A stretch of 64,000 bases of DNA from contig JAUJPP010000012.1 of the NCBI GenBank assembly GCA_030562195.1, positions 24,123,476-24,187,475 of the forward strand, in the 5' to 3' direction. The stretch comes from Nipponacmea schrenckii. Lineage: Eukaryota > Mollusca > Gastropoda > Lottiidae. A program made the position numbers and the translations under genes. Within the stretch, counting starts at the first letter, position 1. Every line of letters begins with the position of its first letter. Below the pieces are notes generated by a model. It was not told the origin of the DNA. It ran no database searches and saw nothing but the letters and a program-made list of their open reading frames with translations. Below are positions 1 to 10,105 of the stretch, in pieces.

Positions 1-260
1 AGTTCTTTGGTATGTATGACTGAACCTGGTTCCTTCTTTTCAGTATCGTGAGTCAGGTGGGGTGACAAAACGTCTTGTATTTCAGATGGGACAGTTAACT
101 GAGCAAAAATATTCCTCAAAGACTGGAAATCTAAAGAGAGTTGTCTGATGTTGATGTCCTGGCAAAAATTTGTTCTCATAAACATAAGACCAATCGTTGA
201 ATCTATCAATATGTTGATGTACATGGGGGGTGTATAGCTCTATATTGATGACTGATCCTG
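1..260 (-). other. Possible coding fragment at left edge
   Basis: A minus-strand frame is open from about 230 to the window edge. It reads MYINILIDSTIGLMF, then DINIRQLSLDFQSL, then QLTVPSEIQDVLSP and on to HTKEL. A weak acceptor (TTTTTGCCAG|) lies inside at about 162-171. The motif NILID also occurs in minus-strand fragments at 34.9-35.3 kb. It may be an exon of a gene left of the window or a decayed repeat-borne coding piece; it does not obviously continue the receptor gene. Low confidence. Confidence 0.22.
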
Positions 261-1004
261 ATTGTCTTTTGGTTAATAAAATAACGGAACTCTCCTTCAT
301 ATTAAATGTGTAATAGGTTTAATAATATATGTACACAATATTTACAGTGGATAGGATCTTAATACATCTTACAAACAATAATAAATAGGATTTTGCTTGG
401 TGATAAACACACACACAAAGTAATTTATAGAAGGGTATGACTTGAAATTCTTTACATGTAATAAAAGTGTGACTTGATTCGAATGTTAGGGGTATATATT
501 GACATTGCATCGTTGATATTTAGATACTGATTCAGATTTCTTTTTTGGACCCAGTAACACGAGTAGTGTTGTTTGTATCGAAGAAGTGCTTCATTACTGA
601 TTTATACCAACGATCAAACTTGAGGCTGATTCTTAATTTCTTCTGACAACTTACAGAGATCTAAATCGGAAATGATGTTAAGTATTACGACTTTACCACG
701 GATACAACCGGAAATTGTCTTCTACTTAGCAACTTATTTTTTTAGTAAGAGTTAATAAGAGATTATTTTGAAAGTTATTTTCGAATGTTTTTTTTTTCAG
801 AATTTCTAAATAATATTTGTTCATCATGAGTTAAGAACATTAGTTTCTGAAAAAACAACCCTCAGTCCAAATTGAAATGCAATATGTAGACATACGTTCA
901 TAACACACTTGTCTATTGTCACAAACTGAGCACCACTTTGGTGTTTAAAACACAGTCCTATACGTTACACTTACTTAAGGCCGTGGTTATACTTAAAACA
1001 CTGA
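261..1004. other. No gene seen
   Basis: AT-rich single-copy-looking sequence; short frames without splice context. Confidence 0.5.
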
Positions 1005-1375
1005 TTTAGTGTGAACCTGGCCTTAGTCATCAACCGCCTGGATAAATCAAGACTAATAATTTCTCTGAACAATCTCTTTTAGAAATATCAAAAGGTCTCG
1101 AGTGTGGCCCTAGCCTTCCAAGAAAAGAATTTAGAACTGATCTAGTGTGAACCTGGCCTTAGTCATCAACGGCCTGGATCAATCAAGACTAATAATTTGT
1201 CTGAACAATCTCTTTTAGAAACATCAAAAGGTCTCGAGTGTGGCCCTAGCCTTCTAAGAAAAGAATTTAGTATCTGATCTAGTGTGAACCTGGCCTAAGT
1301 CATCAACCGCCTGGATAAATCAAGACTAATAATTTGTCTGAACAATCTCTTTTAGAAATATCAAAAGGTCTCAAG
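1005..1375. repeat. 136-137-bp tandem repeat, about 2.8 copies
   Basis: GTGAACCTGGCCTTAGTCAT starts units at 1011, 1147 and 1284; units are nearly identical. Confidence 0.8.
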
Positions 1376-1654
1376 TGTCATTTGGGCTAAACTGTATTGA
1401 CACTAGATGACATCTTGTGTCATCAACATTATGCTTGGCGTGACTTTTCTTTCAGCAAATGAAAGTTGATGACTACAATTTGACCGAAATGATATTCCCA
1501 TTCTTACAACTGAAAAGAATATCTGGACCGATTGTAGTAGAGTTTTTTAGAGCTTTGAAATATTTACCAAAATTTATATGACATCATTTGCTTGGTGACG
1601 TCAAACAACTTGTTTTCAAACTTGGGTTTTTATCTTGGCAGGCGATTGAGTTAT

Positions 1655-1900
1655 ATTTCCTCATTATTCCAGTCAACCCAGCTGTAAATGGGTACTGAAT
1701 AAGTCATCTTTCCTCATTATTCCAGTCAACCCAGCTGTAAATGGGTACTGAATAAGTCATCTTTCCTCATTATTCCAGTCAACCCAGCTGTAAATGGGTA
1801 CTGAATAAGTCATCTTTCCTCATTATTCCAGTCAGCCTAGCTGTAAATTGGTAGCTTACTAAATAAGTCAGCTTTCCTTATTCCAGTCATTTTCAAAAAT
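1655..1900 (+). repeat. 53-bp tandem repeat, four copies
   Basis: The unit carries TTCCAGTCAACCCAGCTG and AAATGGGTACTGAATAAGTC. It resembles the head of the second SINE-like family, so this array appears SINE-derived. The last copy is diverged. Confidence 0.75.
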
Positions 1901-2149
1901 TTTCTAGTCAACCCAAGTATTCTACATGTATTAACTGGGCCTTAGTCTCAAATGACTATAATTGCCTGTAATAAACAGAGTACTGTGATATTACTGACGC
2001 TTATTAATTAGTAATTAATTAAGTAAGTAGGCCTATCTAATATGTGAATAACACTATGTTAGCTGTAATACTGAGTACTATGTTGTAATACATTGTTTTA
2101 TGTTTATAACCTTATATCATCAACTCACGACTTCAGTTTGAAATTAAAT

Positions 2150-3520
2150 GGATTTAATCTTATATGACTAATGAAATGAAGTTTTATATCCTACTGTTCT
2201 GTATCTTATTGGACTAATGAAATGAACTAGAGTTTTATATCCTACTGTTCTGTATCTAATTTGACTAATGAATAACTAATTTATTCCAGTTCGACTTATT
2301 GTACTAATGAAATGTAGTTTTATATCCTACTGTTCTGTATCTTATTGGACTAATGAAATGAAATGAAGTTTTATATCCTACTGTTCTATATCTTATTGGA
2401 CTAATGAAATGAACTAGAGTTTTATATCCTACTGTTCTGTATCTTATTGTACTAATGAAATGTAGTTTTATATCCTACTGTTCTGTATCTTATTGGACTA
2501 ATGAAATGAAATGAAGTTTTATATCTACTGTCTGTATCTTATTGGACTAATGAAATGAACTGGAGTTTTAATTCTTTTCAATTTATTGACTAATAATGTG
2601 TTTTAATCCATTGTTTTATGTTAATAAATGTAGTTATATCCTACTGTTCGACTTATTGGAAATGAAATGTAGATTTTATATCTATGTTCGTATCTTATTA
2701 GACTAATGAAATGTAGTTTTATATCCTACTGTTCTGTATCTTATTGGACTAATGAAATGAAATAGAGTTTTATATCCTACTGTTCTGTATCTTATTGGAC
2801 TAATGAAATGAAATAGAGTTTTATATCCTACTGTTCTGTATCTTATTGGACTAATGAAATGAAATAGAGTTTTATATCCTACTGTTCTGTATCTTATTGG
2901 ACTAATGAAATGAAATGAGTTTTATATCCTACTGTTCTGTATCTTATTGGACTAATGAAATGAAATGTAGTTTTATATCCTACTGTTCTGAATCTTATTA
3001 GACTAATGAAATGAAATAGAGTTTTCTATTCTTCTGTTCTATATCTTATTGGACTAATGAAATGAAATGTAGTTTTATATCCTACTGTTCTGTATCTTAT
3101 TGGACTAATGAAATGAAATAGAGTTTTATATCCTACTGTTCTGTATCTTATTGGACTAATGAAATGAAATAGAGTTTTATATCCTACTGTTCTGTATCTT
3201 ATTGGACTAATGAAATGAAATAGAGTTTTCTATTCTTCTGTTCTATATCTTATTGGACTAATGAAATGAAATGTAGTTTTATATCCTACTGTTCTGTATC
3301 TTATTGAACTAATGAAATGAAATAGAGTTTTATATCCTACTGTTCTGTATCTTATTAGACTACTGAAATGAAATGAAGTTTTATATCCTACTGTTCTATA
3401 TCTTATTGGACTAATGAAATGAAATAGAGTTTTATATCCTTCTGTTCTGTATCTTATGAGACTAATGAAATGAAATGAGTTTTATATCCTACTTTTCTGC
3501 ACCATATACTATATGGCATA
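2150..3520 (-). repeat. SINE-tail satellite, about 50-bp unit, reverse orientation
   Basis: About 26 units of GACTAATGAAATGAAATAGA...TATATCCTACTGTTCTGTAT. The reverse complement aligns with the SINE 3' tail (TTCATTAGCC...GCAGAAGAGTAGGACGTAAA). A reverse SINE fragment (GCCATGCAGTGTGCACTGCA, 3543 onward) follows its right end. Confidence 0.85.
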
Positions 3521-3945
3521 TAGACTAATGAATATCGGCAATGCCATGCAGTGTGCACTGCAGCGAGGAAATTTTTTCAAAACAGCGGCATAGGCCTACT
3601 CTTTTTGTGATTTCGCTTATTGGGATTAGTGAAATATATTTCGACTATTCTGTATCTTGGTAAATGAAATGAAATTTTAGTAAGATAAAAGTAAACTAAT
3701 GACATTGTCCTAACAAAGTTTCCCTCATTTCACACTGCTCTCTTCATTAGCCCAAATATGCAGAAAAGTAGAATATTATTTCAGTTATAAATGCCACTTT
3801 GAATAAAGACTGAAATAATGTTGAAAAGAACCCCCTTAGTTTGTAAATGAACTGTTCTAATCTTGTATACACTGAATGTTGTCAAATGTATCTATGCATG
3901 TGTGGAAGAGTTCATTAAAGGGTCAAGGAGTACTAGCTTACTGAC

Positions 3946-4743
3946 CTTGTTCACGACCTTCGTTACATCCAGTCGGCTGTTTAAAACACACGTCTGGATA
4001 CAGTCTGTTATTGGACGGCCATAAAACTTCACTCTCTACATTTAACTGCCAAGATCGAGGTCCAAGAGCTATCACTTCAATTTTTGGCTCGAATCTGCCA
4101 AGAAATATGGAATAATCGTAAATTCGATAGTTATACATAGTTAGGGCATCTTCATCGATAGCAACTACACGGGAAGTGGAATTGAAAGTAACATTTTTGA
4201 CATAATTAATAAGGTTCACTGATTGGTTGATTTCACTTCCTGTCATCTGCACAAAATTATCCACAGCGTATCCAATCACTAACACAGAATCATAAATGGA
4301 AGAAAGGTATCTAGGCGATGCAACACCCGGATCAGAACGCCGTTTCCGGTCTAAAATTTTTGTGGAAATATCACTTTCAAGTTGAAAATCTCGAAAATTG
4401 TTTTCGTTTGGAAGTTCTGAACTTTTAGCGGTAAAATCACTTTGGTTTTCATCGTTTATGGAAGCCATATTGATTTCATTTTGCATCACAGATCGCTTTG
4501 ATCTCGTTTTTGGCGTCACGTCCGGAAAATGTGGAGCGATCACAAAAACACTTTCCAAAATATTATTCCCGTCTGTACGGAAATTGTCTGTCTCCTCTAC
4601 AGAAGCACCTAGTAGACTTTTCCAAGTGACGTCATATCGTGACGTAGCGAAGGTAAAGAAGGCGTGTTGTTCTCCTATCGACAAGTTAGAAGCGGCGTGT
4701 AGAACAGTCTTTTGGTCTTCTAGACTCATACACAGCATCACGG
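3946..4743 (-). CDS. Receptor guanylate cyclase-like protein, exon 2 (C-terminal half of ANF-receptor domain)
   Basis: This 798-bp exon has a polypyrimidine acceptor (TTTATTTCAG| at 4744) and a good donor (CAAG|GTCAGTAAG, exon end 3946). It enters and leaves in phase 1. Joined in phase to exon 1 it continues with AVMLCMSLED and then GEQHAFFTFATSR, the strand-helix pattern expected at this point of ANF-receptor domains (compare the vC-GS and GxYVF motifs of natriuretic-peptide receptors). Late in the exon, SIYDSVLVIGYAVD matches the helix 'YDAVLLYA', and the LYPDVCF...GC stretch corresponds to the Cys-containing juxtamembrane end. Between residues 297 and 352 (numbered on the joined protein) is a polar Asn/Ser-rich insert bracketed by two furin-type sites, RSKR and RKRR. 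NQS, NVT and NST are sequons. No membrane segment or kinase-homology domain is present; these must lie left of the window. The long plus-strand frame over 4398-4856 is its antisense shadow. Confidence 0.68.
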
Positions 4744-4977
4744 CTGAAATAAAAAAAAAATTTAGGATTAGGCGGATTAGAAGCATATTTTTGAAGCTTT
4801 TTTTTAAAAACATTTTAAGCATTGTGAGGCTTTTGGTTTTCACCCTTGAAATATAGGGTCAGACAAATTAAAAATATATTTTTTAAGCTTTTTGAACACT
4901 TTTTGAGCATTGTTAGGCTTATGTTGGTTTTTGTTTTTCACCCTTGAATATTTTACTTAATACTCATTTGCATATTA

Positions 4978-5152
4978 GACCATGCAGTGTGCAATGAGGG
5001 AAATTTTGCCAGAACAGCGGCATAAGTGTAATCGTTTAGAGATTTCCAACTGCTGAGAGATAGTAAACATACACAGCCTGTAGCACACGGGGCCCCAGTT
5101 TATTGTCCCATCTGAACGGACCCTTTTCCATGTCAGTCCCTCTGACCTGCAG
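4978..5152 (-). mobile_element. SINE 3'-half fragment (reverse)
   Basis: CATGCAGTGTGCAATGAGGG through CAGCGGCATAAG to the GCCCCAGTTTATTGTCCCAT region is the reverse complement of the SINE core. It abuts a forward fragment at 5155-5325, making an inverted pair. Confidence 0.6.
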
Positions 5153-5154
5153 CC

Positions 5155-5325
5155 TTACTAAAGATCCCTCGACAGTTGTAAATTTCAAAAAGAGTAGGCG
5201 AGTGCTGCTGTCCTGTCAAAATGTTCCTCATTGAACACTGCATGGTGTTGCTTATTTTCATTAGCTTATTAAATGCAGAAGAGTAGGATGTAAACCTCAT
5301 TTAAGTTCATTTCATCACAGGCTCA
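5155..5325 (+). mobile_element. SINE 3'-half fragment (forward)
   Basis: AAAGATCCCTCGACAGTTG, AAAAAGAGTAGGCGAGTGCT, the TTGAACACTGCATGG box and a GCAGAAGAGTAGGATG tail follow the full-length copy in order. Confidence 0.6.
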
Positions 5326-5574
5326 AAAAAACTGAAAGTTCCTCACACCCTTTGCATACATACTACATCCACTATGAGATATAAGCACTCAGGGCTTCGA
5401 AGTCTTTTCCTTCACTTAGATAAGTTAATTGCAGTTGGTCATTAGTATATTGATTTTGATCTTAAATGAAGGACTGCTTTGTAATTTCTTTCAAAATAAT
5501 TGACACTTTTACTTGATTTAAACCTTAATCTAAATTAATGTTTTAACAAACACTATGGTTTTGTTACTTGTTAT

Positions 5575-5917
5575 TAAAGGGATACTGTGTCTTAGAATGG
5601 ACATAAAATTTAAGTTCTCAAGAATGGTCAATATGTGTATATATTCATCAGTGAACTTACCTGGCGTCATAATGTAACAGAATCCCTAAAAATCTGGAAA
5701 ACTCACAAAATTAAGTAATTATTGAAAAACTCTTAATTTATTAAGCTAATTTCACTAATTAATTGCATTTTAATTGATTTCTTGGTTATTTATCAGATTA
5801 TATAAGGATTCTGTTATGTTGTATATGACACCAGGTATATCTACTGATGAATATATACTCTTATTGACCAAGTTTAAAATTTATAAGTGTTCAATCTAAG
5901 AGGTTGTGCTCCTTTAA
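5575..5917. mobile_element. Palindromic MITE-like element with long terminal inverted repeats
   Basis: The left arm starts TAAAGGGATACTG and includes TATATTCATCAGTGAACTTA and TAACAGAATCC. The right arm is its diverged reverse complement (GGATTCTGTTATG, GACACCAGGTATATCTACTG, ending CTCCTTTA). The arms are about 110-130 bp with an AT-rich centre and no coding capacity. TA at both ends would suit a Tc1/mariner-type target site. Related copies are at 39439-39791 and 63819-64000. Confidence 0.7.
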
Positions 5918-6209
5918 GGTTAATTAAGGGCTCTACAGTATCTATCTTTGAAGTTCCTTCTCAATAGAGTTTAATTCCAGCCAATTTCAGCCTCTCAACT
6001 TGTATTTCAAATCAACCTCATTTCTATTGAGAGTCATTATCGCTATTTTGTAGAAAATTTAAAATTATTACAAATGACATCAAAGAAATCCCCTGGTGAA
6101 TTTTATTGAATTTTCCTCGCCGAATCGTCGATCTTGATTTTAATAAGAAACATAATAGAAAGTTTTCAACGAAAAATGCTGGCTTTACAAATTCTTCCTG
6201 ATTTTAAAT

Positions 6210-6500
6210 TTTGTTAACTTGCAAATTTTTCTCTTAATAAAACTATTTATAATACATTTTACAACAATAAAATAATTCATAATAATATTTCCCCTACCCC
6301 ATGCCCCTTTCTCCCTCCCCCCTCCTTGTCTCCCCCCCCCCCTTTCAGTCAATTTTATTTTTTGTTAACTTGCAAATTTTTCTCTTAATAAAACCATTTA
6401 TAATACATTTTACAACAATAAAATAATTCATAATAATATTTCCCCTACCCCATGCCCCTTTCTCCCCCCCCCCCCCTTTCCCCACCCCCCCTCCTTTCAG
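6210..6500. repeat. 149-bp direct duplication ending in C-rich tracts
   Basis: TTGTTAACTTGCAAATTTTT...TTTCCCCTACCCCATGCCCC occurs at about 6213 and 6362, each followed by poly-C. Confidence 0.7.
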
Positions 6501-6859
6501 TTAATGAGATAGAAGTATGATGAACAAATGACATTTATCACCATAGAAATAAGACTAACAAGATGTTAGTAAATCACAGGACACAATTAAACAGATCCGT
6601 ACTTCTTATTGTTTGATAAATCAAGTTTAAATCAACACGTTTCAACACATAATAACATTTCTTTGTTCTTTTGCCTTCATATTATTCATAAAGCCATAAA
6701 AATTGAGGAAGATTTTAATGAAAAATTTCAAAAGTCAGTGTATGTGGGAAGTAGGTTGAATTTGAAACATATTTTGCTTAAGTGTTATTGTCACGCTATT
6801 CTCTACAGATTTCAACTTAAAATATGGAACATTCTGTTTCTTAAAGAGATAGATTCACC

Positions 6860-7590
6860 ATTAGTTTGATCAATCATACCTTAGTCTCAGAAACAGGTAA
6901 TATTTAGCTAAGTTAATCAGTAATAGTGTTCACAGTTTAGTATATCATTATAGAGACAGGTTCTACATTAGTTTGACCAATCATACCTTAGTCTCAGAAA
7001 CAGGTAATATTTAGCTAAGTTAATCAGTAATAGTGTTCACAGTTTAGTATATCATTATAGAGACAGGTTCTACATTAGTTTGACCAATCATACCTTAGTC
7101 TCAGAAACAGGTAATATTTAGCTAAGTTAATCAGTAATAGTGTTCACAGTTTAGTATATCATTATAGAGACAGGTTCTACATTAGTTTGACCAATCATAC
7201 CTTAGTCTCAGAAACAGGTAATATTTAGCTAAGTTAATCAGTAATAGTGTTCACAGTTTAGTATATCATTATAGAGACAGGTTCTACATTAGTTTGATCA
7301 ATCATACCTTAGTCTCAGAAACAGGTAATATTTAGCTAAGCTAATCAGTAATAGTGTTCACAGTTTAGTATATCATTAAAGAGACAGGTTCTACATTAGT
7401 TTGATCAATCATACCTTAGTCTCAGAAACAGGTAATATTTAGCTAAGTTAATCAGTAATAGTGTTCACAGTTTAGTATATCATTATAGAGACAGGTTCTA
7501 CATTAGTTTGACCAATCATACCTTAGTCTCAGAAACAGGTAATATTTAGCTAAGTTAATCAGTAATAGTGTTCAAAGTTTAGTATTGACC
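6860..7590. repeat. 107-bp tandem repeat, about 6.7 copies
   Basis: CAATCATACCTTAGTCTCAG starts units at 6871, 6978, 7085, 7192, 7299, 7406 and 7513. Divergence is very low. Confidence 0.85.
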
Positions 7591-8389
7591 AATCAGATGT
7601 CTTCATAAGTTAAGTGCAGTGTTCTCTATTTGACAACACAAATTAAATCATTTCCACGAATTTAACTTCTTTGGTCTCCTAATGAGAACTGACAATCGTG
7701 AATTTTTGAAGAGCTCAACAAACTTTGTAATATTATGTTCAAAATTCCATAAAAGGTAAAATATTATTGAAAATAAATAAACTTGACAGGTAAAAAGATG
7801 AAAACATAGACAAGCATGGATATTTTGACAGCTTTTACAAAATAACTGATAAACAAAAAAATATTTTCAAAAATTCACAGAATTGTTAACAAAGACAAAC
7901 CATTGACGTACGTTCTTGTTCCAATAGAATGACAGCGATTTATCGCTCTGGTCTGACATGTTGAGAAATAATTCTAAAAGAAGGCAAATATTAAAAAAAC
8001 TTGTTATTTGTTGTTGTAGTTGTTATTTTGAAATTCAGATAGAAATAGATTTATATATTGTCTTTCCAATGTTTGTGTGGATAGGTAAGCGTGGTGTGTT
8101 GACATATTCTAGAATGACAGTCCTTGGGTTGGTTGGCTTCTTCTTTACTGTACTTCACACCCTCTAGGTTGACTTACTGTTGTATTTTCCATTGTTACGT
8201 TTTTCACTCAAATTTGGTTAAATTATTACTAGTGAAATTTCAACAACTACAGACATCTGATTGAAAATTAGAACGGTGTAAATTGATGCTATCCCTGTTG
8301 CATAATCCCTTTTAGTAAGCCTAACCCAACCTTAGCTAATGCCCTCCATGTTGGCTGTTTATTACACCCTCTTTTTGGCTGCTTCTTTC
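7591..8389. other. No gene seen
   Basis: Unique AT-rich intronic sequence of the putative receptor gene, with a diverged minisatellite unit near 8130. Confidence 0.5.
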
Positions 8390-8965
8390 GACCCTCTTGG
8401 TTGGCTGTTTCTTACAACCTCTTGGTTAGCTGTTTCTTACACGCTCTTGGTTGGCTGTTTCTTACAACTCTCTTGGTTGGCTGTTTCTTACAACCCTCTT
8501 GGTTGGCTGTTTCTTACAACCTCTTGGTTAGCTGTTTCTTACACGCTCTTGGTTGGCTGTTTCTTACAACGCTCTTGGTTAGCTGTTTCTTACAACCTCT
8601 TGGTTAGCTGTTTCTTACACCCTCTTTTTGGCTGCTTCTTTCGACCCTCTTGGTTGGCTGTTTCTTACAACCCTCTAGGTTGGCTGTTTCTTACAACCTC
8701 TAGGTTGGCTGTTTCTTACAACCCTCTTGGTTGGCTGTTTCTTACAACCTCTTGGTTGGCTGTTTCTTACAACCTCTTGGTTGGCTGTTTCTTACACGCT
8801 CTTGGTTGGCTGTTTCTTACGACCCTCTTGGTTGGCTGTTTCTTACGACCCTCTTGGTAGGCTGTTTCTTACAACCCTCTTGGTTGGCTGTTTCTTACAA
8901 CTTCTTGGTTGGCTGTTTCTTACACGCTCTTGGTTAGCTGTTTCTTACAACCTCTAGGTTGGCTA
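8390..8965. repeat. 25/26-bp minisatellite
   Basis: Units of TTGGTTGGCTGTTTCTTACA followed by ACCCTC or ACCTC. Alternation of 25- and 26-bp units keeps several frames open, giving repetitive peptides that should not be read as genes. Diverged relatives lie at about 8125-8180 and 19870-19895. Confidence 0.85.
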
Positions 8966-9714
8966 ACAACCTTAAACACAAGTTCTAGTTTGACTTGTTA
9001 TTATTGAACGGAATCTAGGTTAAGATGTAAAGTGATGCCCACTCAACTGTAAATTATAATGTTTTTATTTCACAAGAAATCGATTTCAAGAAGATGTGAT
9101 GAAAGTAGAACAATAGAAGTTAGAAAATTTTAAAGTTTAACCTCCAAGTTCGACCTTAGTTGTAAGAAAGATAGAGAAGGGAGGGGGGGGCTGTTGGTGG
9201 AGGTATATAAGGAAAGTGCATTTCACAAGAATTTATTTATATATATCTAAACATCTGAGGATTAAATCAACAATCCTGATAAAATTTTCCTCATTGCACA
9301 CTGCAAGCTTCAGTTATTTATAAATAATAATTTGATATTTTGAATTCTCTTTTTCAATTCTGCTTATTCGCATGTGATGATTTCTCTGAAATAACTCAAC
9401 TGATTGGACAAAATTTTCCTTCATTGAACACTGCAAGCTGTTGTCATTTATAATAAAGATTGTGCTAATTCACATTTGATGATATCTCCAATAGTATAAC
9501 TGTTACCATAGTAAACCGAATACTGAAATACTGGAATAATATAATAAACAATTTATATCAGTTGTGTGAAATTAAGTTTAGTTCTTTCATTCGTGCCTTT
9601 TCATTAAGTTTGTTGAATAGCCAACTATTAATCCAAATCACTGACTTGTCTGTGTCATCGTGTCATGTCTAGCAGTGTTAATTTTGTAGTCTGGTATAGT
9701 TCAGAGATTCTGCA

Positions 9715-10105
9715 TGCCCAATAATGTTTATTTGAAATTTAGGTCTGTTAAATCAGCATCTCTTTCAGAGAGTCCACCCACAATAGCTAATAATGTTTAT
9801 TTGGTATATAGGTTTGTTAACTCGATATTCCTTTCAGAGAGTCCACATAGCTAATAATGTTTATTAGATATTTAAGCTTGTATAAGGCTTTTCATCTACA
9901 AACCCCTTTCAGAGAGTCCACATAGCTTATAATGTTTATTTGGTATTTAAGTTTGTATAAGGCTTATCATCTACAAACCCCTTTCAGAGAGTCCACATAG
10001 CTTATAAGGTTTATTTAGTCTTTAAGCTTGTATAAGGCTTATCATCTACAAACCCCTTTCAGAGAGTCCACACAGCTTATAAGGTTTATTTGGTATTATG
10101 GTTAT
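9715..10105. repeat. About 75-bp tandem repeat, five copies
   Basis: CTTTCAGAGAGTCCACATAG followed by TAATGTTTATTTGGTATTTA recurs five times. A related array is at 36770-37020. Confidence 0.75.

Noticed and set aside
4398..4856. 152-codon plus-strand frame
   Set aside because: It is the antisense of receptor exon 2, whose minus frame has splice sites, domain pattern and phase agreement.
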